Positions 6,704 through 12,889 of a stretch of DNA of 18,596 nt are shown here, piece by piece. The notes under the pieces were generated by a model. It was given only the letters and a program-made list of their open reading frames with translations, had not been told where the DNA came from and did not search any database. The DNA is taken from contig CALXVF010000005.1 in NCBI GenBank assembly GCA_944391895.1, positions 1-18,596 of the forward strand. The letters are read 5' to 3'. Origin of the DNA: an uncultured Clostridia bacterium (GTDB taxonomy: Bacteria; Bacillota; Clostridia; TANB77; CAG-508). Every line of letters begins with the position of its first letter. Positions within the stretch are counted from its first letter, which is position 1. Position numbers and translations under genes: made by a program.

Positions 6704-6907
6704 TTATATAACAATTACAAGTAAACTAATTACTGATAATGACAACAGTATTTTCCATATCAGATTATGCCTTTTTAATTTTTTACATTCTCGTTCTAAA
6801 TCTCTAACTCTTTTTTTGTTTTTTCCTTCTTCTTTGTATTTTTCCTCACATTTTTCTAATATTCTTTCAGCTTGATTAATAATATTCTTTTTATTTAAAT
6901 TACCCAT
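6704..6907 (-). CDS. Small coiled-coil membrane protein (67 aa)
   Basis: The 67-aa protein consists of a highly charged Lys/Glu helix (about 1-48, probable coiled coil) and a C-terminal hydrophobic helix (about 49-67, WKILLSLSVISLLVIVI). It is most likely a tail-anchored cytoplasmic coiled coil. I do not recognise the family. It sits between the ftsZ/52-aa pair and the spoIVFA-like gene in the same direction, so it is probably co-transcribed. AGGAGAG lies 5-6 nt upstream of the ATG. The start codon itself lies in an RNA hairpin (6903-6945). Its position next to ftsZ and size invite comparison with small divisome or sporulation proteins, but that is only a guess from context. Confidence 0.6.
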   Translation of the reverse strand: MGNLNKKNIINQAERILEKCEEKYKEEGKNKKRVRDLERECKKLKRHNLIWKILLSLSVISLLVIVI

Positions 6908-6945
6908 AAGCTCTCTCCTTTTATATGAGTATTTCCACTTATGGG
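6903..6945 (-). promoter_or_regulatory. RNA hairpin covering the start of the 67-aa gene
   Basis: On the minus strand CCCATAAG (complement of 6938-6945) pairs perfectly with CTTATGGG (complement of 6903-6910). The second arm contains the ATG, and the AGGAGAG ribosome site lies in the 27-nt loop. The paired form would hide the initiation codon, suggesting translational control or coupling to the upstream ORF. Confidence 0.4.
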
Positions 6946-6958
6946 CATTTTATACAAT

Positions 6959-7117
6959 TTATACCAATTTTATTTTTATAACTTTTCCTTCATTTCCTAT
7001 AATTTTGATTTGTCTTTGTTTTAGCTCTTCTGGTGCATCTTCACACATTCCATTATATACTTCTTCGTCTCCATCCCATACAGATATTTTTAATAAATTA
7101 AATTCTCTTATTGTCAT
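6959..7117 (-). CDS. Small acidic protein overlapping the ftsZ 3' end (52 aa)
   Basis: This short gene starts with ATG at 7117, inside the last codons of ftsZ, and overlaps it by 20 bp in another frame. A good AAGGA site lies about 8 nt upstream within ftsZ. The 52-aa product begins MTIREFNLLKISVWDGDEEV, continues with an acidic middle (YNGMCEDAPEEL) and ends in Lys/Ile-rich strands (IKIIGNEGKVIKIKLV). It looks like a compact beta-rich fold, soluble, with no membrane segment. I do not recognise the family. The overlap implies translational coupling to ftsZ. The non-random composition, proper ribosome site and operon position make it more likely real than chance. Confidence 0.6.
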   Translation of the reverse strand: MTIREFNLLKISVWDGDEEVYNGMCEDAPEELKQRQIKIIGNEGKVIKIKLV

Positions 7118-8093
7118 TTTTTTCTTCCTTCTTTTCTACACCTGTTGCTACAACAGTTACTATTACTTCATTTCCTAAATCTTCATCTATAACTGTACCA
7201 AAGATTACATTTGCGTCTGGACTTACTTTTTCTCCAATTATGCTAGCACTTCTATTTATATCTTCTAAGCTAATGTCTTCGCTTCCTTTTATATTGAATA
7301 TAACTCCTTTTGCTCCATCAATACCACTTTCAGTAAGTGGATTATTTAATGCGTTCATTGTAGCATTGATTATTTTATTTTCTCCACTAGCTTTGCCAAT
7401 TCCCATATATGAATATCCATTATATTCTAATATAGTTTTAACATCTGCGAAGTCAACATTGATTGTTCCTACTGAATTTATTAAATCTGTTATTGATTGG
7501 ATTCCTTGTCTCAAAATATCATCTGTCATTTTGAATGCATTAAGTATTGAAACATTATTTTCAGTATTTTTTAATAATTGGTCATTTGAAATTATTATTA
7601 AAGCATTCACATTTGGTTTTAGTTTATCTATTCCAATATCTGCTCTTGCTTTTCTTAATTTTCCTTCAAAAGAGAATGGTTTTGTAACAATTCCTATAGT
7701 AAGAATTCCTTTTTTCTTTGCTGCTTCTGCTATTACTGGTATGGCACCTGTTCCTGTTCCTCCACCCATTCCGGCAGTTAAAAACAACAAATCTGTTCCG
7801 TCAAGAATTTTATTTATATCATCTATACTTTCTCTTGCTGCTCTTTCTCCAACTTCTGGATTAGCTCCTGCACCTAGTCCCTGTGCTACTTCTTTTCCTA
7901 TTTGAAGAGTTTTACATCCATTTGTATTTGCTCTTTCTAATATTCCTTTTTCTGTATTTACTAATATATATTCTACTTCATCTACATCTGACACTATCAT
8001 TTGATTAACGGCATTGTTTCCTCCACCGCCAACACCAATTACTTTGATTTTTATTAAATCTTTTGTTCTTTTTGTTTGTTCATAGTCTATCAC
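7098..8093 (-). CDS. Cell division protein FtsZ (tail-less form)
   Basis: This tubulin-like GTPase would polymerise into the division ring at midcell or at the polar sporulation septum. Visible motifs are the N-terminal GVGGGGNNAVN (20-30), GLGAGANPEVG (72-82), the GTP-binding GGGTGTG signature (110-116), VTKPFSFEGK (136-145) and the T7 loop NVDFAD with Asp214/Asp217. The protein is 331 aa, while FtsZ is usually 350-400. After the core it ends in a short Lys/Glu/Asn stretch (EKKEEKNDNKRI) and lacks the conserved C-terminal peptide that binds FtsA, SepF or ZapD-type partners. A second, full-length ftsZ may exist elsewhere in the genome. Start is GTG, with GGAGG 7 nt upstream. It is the first gene of the operon running to 5074. 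Confidence 0.92.
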   Translation of the reverse strand: MIDYEQTKRTKDLIKIKVIGVGGGGNNAVNQMIVSDVDEVEYILVNTEKGILERANTNGCKTLQIGKEVAQGLGAGANPEVGERAARESIDDINKILDGTDLLFLTAGMGGGTGTGAIPVIAEAAKKKGILTIGIVTKPFSFEGKLRKARADIGIDKLKPNVNALIIISNDQLLKNTENNVSILNAFKMTDDILRQGIQSITDLINSVGTINVDFADVKTILEYNGYSYMGIGKASGENKIINATMNALNNPLTESGIDGAKGVIFNIKGSEDISLEDINRSASIIGEKVSPDANVIFGTVIDEDLGNEVIVTVVATGVEKKEEKNDNKRI

Positions 8094-8129
8094 AATTATT
8101 CCTCCATTCTTGGCTTTAAATGTATTTAT

Positions 8130-8157
8130 ATTATACTATAATTCTTGTTTTTTTCAA
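8130..8157 (-). promoter_or_regulatory. Sigma-A promoter of the ftsZ-spoIVF operon
   Basis: TTGAAA (8152-8157, minus), 16-nt spacer, TATAAT (8130-8135), about 37 nt upstream of the GTG start of ftsZ. Confidence 0.65.
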
Positions 8158-8210
8158 GTATTTTCGTGAAGTTTTAAGATGAACTTTTAGGAGTGTCCAT
8201 AAACTTCAAG

Positions 8211-8239
8211 TTGCCAAATTTCTATTTTAATGATACAAT
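8211..8239 (+). promoter_or_regulatory. Sigma-A promoter of the glycosyltransferase gene
   Basis: TTGCCA (8211-8216), 17-nt spacer, TACAAT (8234-8239). A short palindrome AACTT-C-AAGTT (8202-8212) touches the -35 box. Confidence 0.7.
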
Positions 8240-8268
8240 ACTGGCATATTATTTAAGGAGTTTTGATT

Positions 8269-9243
8269 ATGGATTCAATTTTAATTAGCGTAATTTTGCC
8301 AATTTACAATGTAGAAAAGTATTTAAGAAAGTCTATTGATTCAGTTATTGGACAATCATATAAGAATCTAGAAATAATTTTGGTTGATGATGGTGCAACA
8401 GATAGTTCTCCAATGATTTGTGATGAATATGCTCAAAAAGATAATAGAATTAAAGTTATTCATCAAAAAAATGGTGGCTTATCTGCTGCAAGAAATGCTG
8501 GGATTGCCTCTGCTTCTGGTGAATTTGTATATTTACTAGATGCTGATGATTTTATTGATAGTAATTGTATTTCTGATTTATTAGGATTAATTACTAAGTA
8601 TGATGCAGATATTGCAGAATGTGATGTTGTATTGGTAAACGAATCTGATTCTAATTCTTTTGTTTTCCCTGAATCAGATATTAATGATTTAGTTGTCTTA
8701 GAAAAATATGATGCTTTGACTAGAATTCACGATGATGATTTCTCTATTTGTTTAAGGTCTGTAATAGCATCTAATAAATTGTATAGAAAAAATCTTTTTG
8801 ATAAAGTAAACTATCCTCTAAATAAGCTACATGAAGACGAATTTACTACTTACAAATTATTTTTCGAATCAAGAAAAGTTGTATTTACTAATAAAAAGAT
8901 GTATGCATATGTTCAAAGAGAAAATAGTATTACTCACACTGATTTTAGCATGAGACGTTTAGATGCATTGGAAGCTTATGATGGATATTTGGAGTTTTTC
9001 GTATCTAACAATTTATATGAAATGCAATCTAGAACTTGTAGAAGATATTTACGTTTATTAGCTAGATTAAAGTCTCAGGTTAAAGAATCTAATTTTGAAG
9101 ATAAACAAAAAGTTTACGATATTTTAGATAATAAATTTGATTATATTTGCAAATTCAATGATGAGCTATACTCTAAGCATCCAGAATTAGAGTACAGAAG
9201 AAAATTATGTGATGAATTTATAGAAAAATATAACGAAGTATAG
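8269..9243 (+). CDS. Family 2 glycosyltransferase
   Basis: The 324-aa GT-A fold enzyme transfers a sugar from a nucleotide-sugar donor to a surface-glycan acceptor at the cytoplasmic face of the membrane. It opens with the GT2 core (ISVILPIYNVEKYL), then the nucleotide-binding VDDGATDSS (39-47), NGGLSAARNAG (68-78) and the metal-binding DADD motif (91-94). The C-terminal third is helical and variable, as in EpsJ/WcaA-like enzymes. No membrane segment is seen, and donor and acceptor cannot be predicted. I chose the ATG at 8269, because AAGGAG lies 8 nt upstream; the TTG two codons earlier is too close to that site. It has its own promoter and converges on the DUF1919 gene, with which it shares a terminator. 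Confidence 0.88.
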   Translation: MDSILISVILPIYNVEKYLRKSIDSVIGQSYKNLEIILVDDGATDSSPMICDEYAQKDNRIKVIHQKNGGLSAARNAGIASASGEFVYLLDADDFIDSNCISDLLGLITKYDADIAECDVVLVNESDSNSFVFPESDINDLVVLEKYDALTRIHDDDFSICLRSVIASNKLYRKNLFDKVNYPLNKLHEDEFTTYKLFFESRKVVFTNKKMYAYVQRENSITHTDFSMRRLDALEAYDGYLEFFVSNNLYEMQSRTCRRYLRLLARLKSQVKESNFEDKQKVYDILDNKFDYICKFNDELYSKHPELEYRRKLCDEFIEKYNEV

Positions 9244-9257
9244 TATTATACTTCGTT
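9232..9257. terminator. Shared terminator inside both convergent gene ends
   Basis: An 11-bp perfect stem (AACGAAGTATA with TATACTTCGTT, loop GTAT) lies between the glycosyltransferase gene (stop ending at 9243) and the DUF1919 gene (stop at 9246). The arms contain the final codons of both genes. The minus side is followed by a U-rich stretch; the plus side is less U-rich. Confidence 0.7.
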
Positions 9258-9809
9258 TATTAGTTTTATTAATTGTGTATCATTATAGAATTCTCTTGTT
9301 GGTATTGTATCTGGTACTTGAGTCAAATTTTTATACTGCTCTAAATAGATAACAAATGGATAATTCCTCCATTTTTCGTTACATGTTATTAATACTTTTG
9401 GATATTTTATATTTTTAAATTTTTCCATACATTCATCATCAAACCCATCTCTATCTGTGCATATAACGAAAATTTTGTCTTTTATTATTCTTTTCTTTCT
9501 TTCTTCCCATTTTTGAATAGCTTCTTCTTCGCTATTATAATGTAAAAAGTATAATTTTATATCATCTAATTCTCCTGTAATTGGATCATTATTTGTAATA
9601 TTTATATCTAAGCTTAAATAATATTCTAAGTTATTCACAAATTTTATGAAATCTGATGCTGAAAAATATAAATTTATTGTAGGAGATAAAAATTTTTGAT
9701 TCATATCATGATATATGACTCCTCCTATACAATTTTGTGCAATAAAGCTTATTTGTTCTTGATTATATAAATTTCTATTTTTTTCAATTATTTCTTCCCT
9801 ATTTTCCAA
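9246..9809 (-). CDS. DUF1919 family protein, surface-polysaccharide associated
   Basis: The 187-aa soluble protein shows the features I associate with DUF1919 (PF08942, often annotated as exopolysaccharide biosynthesis): an N-terminal NCIGGVIYHDM motif, SPTINLYFSASDFIKFVNNLEYYL, then LDDIKLYFLHYNSEEEAIQKW and RDGFDDECMEKF. Members usually lie near glycosyltransferases; here it converges with one (8269-9243). The catalytic role of the family is not established as far as I know. The start is TTG at 9809, supported by AGGAGG 6 nt upstream. It is transcribed from a perfect consensus promoter placed back to back with that of the histidine phosphatase gene. Confidence 0.75.
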   Translation of the reverse strand: MENREEIIEKNRNLYNQEQISFIAQNCIGGVIYHDMNQKFLSPTINLYFSASDFIKFVNNLEYYLSLDINITNNDPITGELDDIKLYFLHYNSEEEAIQKWEERKKRIIKDKIFVICTDRDGFDDECMEKFKNIKYPKVLITCNEKWRNYPFVIYLEQYKNLTQVPDTIPTREFYNDTQLIKLINEV

Positions 9810-9830
9810 GTCACGCCTCCTATCCAGCTC

Positions 9831-9859
9831 ATTATATTCTAAATCTATCGTTATGTCAA
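9831..9859 (-). promoter_or_regulatory. Consensus promoter of the DUF1919 gene
   Basis: TTGACA (9854-9859, minus), 17-nt spacer, TATAAT (9831-9836): an exact consensus match. Its -35 box is 3 bp from the -35 box of the divergent promoter at 9863-9891. Confidence 0.8.
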
Positions 9860-9883
9860 TAATTGCGTTTTACCTGCAATTAT
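9859..9883. promoter_or_regulatory. Candidate operator between divergent promoters
   Basis: ATAATTGC (9859-9866) and GCAATTAT (9876-9883) form a perfect 8-bp inverted repeat with a 9-bp spacer. It overlaps the -35 box of the plus promoter, touches the end of the minus -35 box, and reaches close to the plus -10. The half-site spacing (17 bp centre to centre) would suit a dimeric repressor. No regulator gene is adjacent. Confidence 0.35.
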
Positions 9884-9891
9884 GCTATAAT
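9863..9891 (+). promoter_or_regulatory. Promoter of the histidine phosphatase gene
   Basis: TTGCGT (9863-9868), 17-nt spacer, TATAAT (9886-9891), with an extended -10 (TG one base before TATAAT). The AGGAGGG ribosome site follows at 9902-9908. Confidence 0.8.
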
Positions 9892-9912
9892 CTTATTTGC
9901 TAGGAGGGAAAT

Positions 9913-10455
9913 ATGAAAATTTATTTTGTAAGACATGGACAAACTGATTGGAATATTCAGCATCGTTTGCAAGGCTCTGCAGATATTCCTTTAAATAAAA
10001 CTGGTATTAATCAAGCTAAAATTTTAAAAGAAAAAATAAACAACTTGGATTTAGATTTTATTATCTCATCTCCTTTAAAAAGAGCTTTAGATACTGCTAA
10101 TATAATCAATTCTGATAAACATTTACCTTTATCAATTGATTCTGCTTTAATAGAAAGGTCTTTTGGTGTTCTTGAAGGAATTAATGGTAATGATTATGAT
10201 AAATACTTATTCTGGGATTATGAAAAAAACTATGAATATCAAGATGTTGAAAAGGTTCAAGACTTTTTAAAACGTGTTGCAACTTTTCTTGATGATTTAT
10301 ATGCTAAATATCCTGATAAAAATATTTTATTAGTATCTCACAATGGAGTTAATATTGCTGCATCATGCTATTTTAACGGATTTCCTTCAAATAAAGACCT
10401 TTTGTCAATAAAGTTAGATAATTGCAATTATGAAATATATGAAAAATCTTTATAA
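9913..10455 (+). CDS. Histidine phosphatase family protein
   Basis: The 180-aa cytosolic phosphatase of the phosphoglycerate-mutase-like branch 1 family uses a phosphohistidine intermediate. The catalytic set is complete: Arg7-His8-Gly9 (FVRHGQTDWN), Arg57 (SSPLKRA), Glu81 (LIERSFGVLEG) and His143 (VSHNG). The size suits small phosphatases such as CobC, PhoE or GpgP rather than true glycolytic mutases. Substrate is not predictable from sequence alone. The neighbouring convergent gene is GpgS-like, and glucosyl-3-phosphoglycerate phosphatase (GpgP) belongs to this family, so glucosyl-3-phosphoglycerate is one candidate substrate. Start is ATG with AGGAGGG 4-5 nt upstream. Confidence 0.88.
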   Translation: MKIYFVRHGQTDWNIQHRLQGSADIPLNKTGINQAKILKEKINNLDLDFIISSPLKRALDTANIINSDKHLPLSIDSALIERSFGVLEGINGNDYDKYLFWDYEKNYEYQDVEKVQDFLKRVATFLDDLYAKYPDKNILLVSHNGVNIAASCYFNGFPSNKDLLSIKLDNCNYEIYEKSL

Positions 10456-10494
10456 ATAAAAAATGAGAGATAGTTTCTCTCATTTTTTATTTAT
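10452..10494. terminator. Bidirectional terminator
   Basis: A perfect 19-bp stem (10452-10470 with 10476-10494) has an ATGAGAGA core flanked by A-rich and T-rich arms, giving a U-run on both strands. It overlaps the stop codons of both convergent genes (10455 plus, 10487 minus). Confidence 0.9.
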
Positions 10495-11137
10495 ATGCTC
10501 TTTTAAGTATTGCTTGTTGTACTTCTTTTGACATTTGTACTAGTGCTTTCCAATCTTGCGAGTCATTTTTTATTCTTCCTATATGGACTTCTTCAATTTT
10601 AGCATTTAATGCTATCATATCTAACAATATTCCTATGTCCACTCCATAATCTTTTTCTAAAGTAATTTGTTTTAATAATGATTTTTTACCTGCAATAGCT
10701 CCACTCAATGGTTGTGCAAATTTTTGAATGTTTGGAAATGTTATTTCTAATAATGGTTTTGCTACAAGTTCTGTTACTCTTCCACCTGTTCTATCAAATC
10801 GAGATTTAACAAAATCAATATTTCTATCAATTATTGGTTCTGATAATTCCCTAACTATATCATTATCATACTTAGTTATATCTCCATCTAAAAATATCAA
10901 AACTTCATTTGACGCTTCTTGGATTCCCATTTCCATTGCATAGCCTTTTCCTTTAGTTGTACAATTTAATACCTTTGCTCCTTCTTTTTTTGCTAACTCT
11001 TCAGTTTTATCTGTAGACGCATTGTTGATTACAAGTATTTCATCTACTAGAGGGTGATTTTTCAAAATCTTTACCACTTTTCTTATTGTCTTTTCTTCAT
11101 TATGAGCTGGTATAATCACTGTAATTTTCTTTTCCAT
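10487..11137 (-). CDS. GpgS-like family 2 glycosyltransferase
   Basis: The 216-aa GT2 enzyme is similar to glucosyl-3-phosphoglycerate synthase (GpgS, GT81), which transfers glucose from NDP-glucose to 3-phosphoglycerate. Evidence: the fold start VIIPAHNEEKTI, INNASTDKT (38-45), GKGYAMEMG, the metal motif LDGD (83-86) and three stretches I associate with GpgS: GGRVTELVAKPLL (118-130), QPLSGAIAG (142-150) and YGVDIGILLD (164-173). It is shorter than mycobacterial GpgS (about 300 aa), lacking N-terminal and loop regions, and the His-rich segment near the end of GpgS is replaced by KNDSQDW. A dolichol-phosphate-mannose-synthase-like activity is the main alternative. Start ATG has AGGAG upstream; a strong promoter lies at 11225-11253. 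Confidence 0.65.
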   Translation of the reverse strand: MEKKITVIIPAHNEEKTIRKVVKILKNHPLVDEILVINNASTDKTEELAKKEGAKVLNCTTKGKGYAMEMGIQEASNEVLIFLDGDITKYDNDIVRELSEPIIDRNIDFVKSRFDRTGGRVTELVAKPLLEITFPNIQKFAQPLSGAIAGKKSLLKQITLEKDYGVDIGILLDMIALNAKIEEVHIGRIKNDSQDWKALVQMSKEVQQAILKRAYK

Positions 11138-11224
11138 CTTTTTCTCCTATCTTAGTAACTTATGATTACTATTGTTATTTTTAATGAGATTTTTTACAGC
11201 TTATTTTTTCACACGCTTCTATAG

Positions 11225-11253
11225 ATTATACTATAAATTCTGTTTTTCGTCAA
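11225..11253 (-). promoter_or_regulatory. Sigma-A promoter of the GpgS-like gene
   Basis: TTGACG (11248-11253, minus), 17-nt spacer, TATAAT (11225-11230). It predicts a 5' leader of about 80 nt before the ATG at 11137. I see no known riboswitch in that leader. Confidence 0.8.
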
Positions 11254-11275
11254 ATTTTTATTGTTTTTAAATTAT

Positions 11276-11309
11276 AAAAATGTAAGTGATTTTTATCACT
11301 TACATTTTT
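11276..11309 (-). terminator. Terminator after the BclA-like gene
   Basis: A perfect 15-bp stem (11276-11290 with 11295-11309, TTTT loop on the plus strand) starts 13 nt after the stop at 11323. The A-rich arm gives terminal Us in the minus transcript. Confidence 0.85.
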
Positions 11310-11322
11310 TAAAATCATTATT

Positions 11323-11847
11323 TTAATCTATTTTTTCTATATCAATTCTAGCTTTTTCATAACTTATATCTTCTATTGAAATTCCTCCTAATTTTAAAAC
11401 ATCGCCTTCGCTTAATTGTAATATTACTGTACTTGTAAGAGTATTACGATTATTTACTAAGTCTTCTATAACAGGGCCATCATTAAAAGTACTATCTATT
11501 ACATTATTATTCACTATTAATGCAGAGTTAAAATTAAAACTTCCTCTACCTTCTTTAATTCCAAATAGCTGATAAGAAACCTGATATATTCCACTTTTAT
11601 TAATATTAATTTCATCACTTCCTTGCTCATGTGCCAAGGCATTTCCTATTACCAGTTCATTTTGACTAAATTTTATTGTTGTAGTTCCTAGCTGTGTATT
11701 ATCTCCTTTTACGGCAATAGCTGTTAATATACTTTTGTTTTTATTGTTTAAACTACATATTAATAATATTAAAACTATATATATTAATATACTAATTAAT
11801 ATTTTTAAACATAATAAATTTTTTTTTGGTTTACAACTACAATTCAT
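11323..11847 (-). CDS. Membrane-anchored BclA/C1q-like jelly-roll protein
   Basis: The 174-aa protein has a Cys/Lys-rich N-terminus (MNCSCKPKK), a membrane helix at about 13-33 and an external beta-sandwich (about 40-174). The pattern SGIYQVSYQLFG, ALIVNNNVIDST, TSTVILQLSEGDVLKL and a final ARIDIEKI matches the C-terminal trimerisation domain of the exosporium glycoprotein BclA and related TNF/C1q-like folds. The collagen-like Gly-X-Y region of true BclA is absent, so only the head domain on a membrane stalk remains. It follows spo0A directly (70 bp) and ends at a strong terminator. A sigma-K-like promoter just upstream would fit a late spore-surface role, but this is inference. The start has GAGGGG 5 nt upstream. 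Confidence 0.6.
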   Translation of the reverse strand: MNCSCKPKKNLLCLKILISILIYIVLILLICSLNNKNKSILTAIAVKGDNTQLGTTTIKFSQNELVIGNALAHEQGSDEININKSGIYQVSYQLFGIKEGRGSFNFNSALIVNNNVIDSTFNDGPVIEDLVNNRNTLTSTVILQLSEGDVLKLGGISIEDISYEKARIDIEKID

Positions 11848-11861
11848 ATTAACCCCTCATA

Positions 11862-11888
11862 TATTATATGTAGGATTTTTATGATTGT
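11862..11888 (-). promoter_or_regulatory. Possible sigma-K-type promoter of the BclA-like gene
   Basis: On the minus strand AC (11887-11888), 16 nt, then CATATAATA (11862-11870) fits the B. subtilis sigma-K pattern AC-N16/17-CATANNNTA. The predicted leader is very short (about 15 nt). In AT-rich DNA such a match can arise by chance. Confidence 0.25.
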
Positions 11889-11917
11889 TAAACTTATACA
11901 AGTAAAATGTAATTTAA

Positions 11918-12736
11918 TTATGCTGTTTTCAATTCTAATCTCAATTTATCTGCAATCATAGCTATAAATTCTGAGTTTGTAGGCTTGCCTTTATCTGCTG
12001 AAACAGTATATCCAAATATATTTTCTGTTGTTTTTTGGTCCCCTCTACCCCATGCAACTTCTATTGCATGGCGGATTGCTCTTTCTACTCTACTTGGAGT
12101 TGTTCCATATTTTGATGCTATATCTGGATATAATTGTTTTGTTATTTGATTTATCATATCTATATTTTCAACCGACATTATTATTGCTTCTCTTAAGAAT
12201 TGATATCCTTTTATATGTGCAGGAACGCCAACTTCATGTATTATGTTTGTAACGGCGGCTTCTAAATTTTCTTTACTATTTTCTTCTGATTTGCCAACTG
12301 TTATATATGGTGACTTTATTTCTCTACTAATAATTGTATCTCTAATTTGTTCTGGGTTCTCATTTTTTATTTCCTTTATTCTTTTTATTAATAAAGTAAT
12401 ATCAAATGGTTTTACAATGTAATAATCTGCACCTAAAGATATTGCTTTTTGTGTTATTTTGTCTTGACCAACAGCTGATACCATTATTTTTATAGGATTT
12501 TTCTCTAATTTTGACTGATTCAGTTTTTCTAATACTCCTATTCCGTCTAAATGAGGCATGATTACATCTAACAATGCCACATCAGGTTTTAATCTTACAA
12601 TGTCAGAATATGCCTCTTCACCATCTCTCGCCATTCCAACAATCTCAACTGATTCGTCGTTTACCAAATAATTTTTTAATGTCATTCCAAATTCATAATT
12701 ATCATCCGCTATTAAAACTTTTATTTTGTCGTTCAC
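11918..12736 (-). CDS. Sporulation master regulator Spo0A
   Basis: Spo0A is the phosphorylation-activated transcription factor that commits the cell to sporulation. At 272 aa it has the usual length. The receiver domain (about 4-125) has acidic Asp11/Asp12, phospho-acceptor Asp57 (LLDVIMP), Ser87 and Lys109 (IVKPFD). The C-terminal Spo0A effector domain (about 165-272) is diagnostic: ITNIIHEVGVPAHIKGYQFL, then TPSRVERAIRHAIEVAWGRG, the DNA-recognition region, and FGYTVSADKGKPTNSEFIAM. Start is GTG with a perfect AGGAGG 8 nt upstream. It has a sigma-A promoter at 12782-12810 and a possible 0A box further upstream. The usual upstream neighbour spoIVB is missing here; yigZ is found instead. Confidence 0.97.
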   Translation of the reverse strand: MNDKIKVLIADDNYEFGMTLKNYLVNDESVEIVGMARDGEEAYSDIVRLKPDVALLDVIMPHLDGIGVLEKLNQSKLEKNPIKIMVSAVGQDKITQKAISLGADYYIVKPFDITLLIKRIKEIKNENPEQIRDTIISREIKSPYITVGKSEENSKENLEAAVTNIIHEVGVPAHIKGYQFLREAIIMSVENIDMINQITKQLYPDIASKYGTTPSRVERAIRHAIEVAWGRGDQKTTENIFGYTVSADKGKPTNSEFIAMIADKLRLELKTA

Positions 12737-12781
12737 TTTTTTTACCTCCTAAATTAATCTTCTGTAAAATTTTACCATTTG

Positions 12782-12810
12782 ATTATATATGTTTTTCTTG
12801 AATTGTTCAA
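12782..12810 (-). promoter_or_regulatory. Sigma-A promoter of spo0A
   Basis: TTGAAC (12805-12810, minus), 17-nt spacer, TATAAT (12782-12787), about 45 nt before the GTG start. The AT-rich upstream stretch could also hide a sigma-H promoter, but I see no strong match. Confidence 0.7.
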
Positions 12811-12882
12811 TACTTTTTGTCCATATTTTTCCAAATAGTTTCACAAAAGCTTATTTTTAGGGATATTTTTCGTATATCTTTT

Positions 12883-12889
12883 TTCGACA
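12883..12889 (-). promoter_or_regulatory. Candidate 0A box upstream of spo0A
   Basis: TGTCGAA on the minus strand is a perfect match to the Spo0A-binding core. It lies about 75 bp upstream of the spo0A -35 box, directly after the yigZ stop codon, which suggests autoregulation as in Bacillus. A 7-bp match alone is weak evidence. Confidence 0.4.

Noticed and set aside
7111..7905. 264-aa open frame on the plus strand
   Set aside because: It is antisense to ftsZ, whose motifs are unambiguous. The product is Ser/Pro/Ile-rich with no ribosome site, an artefact of codon bias.
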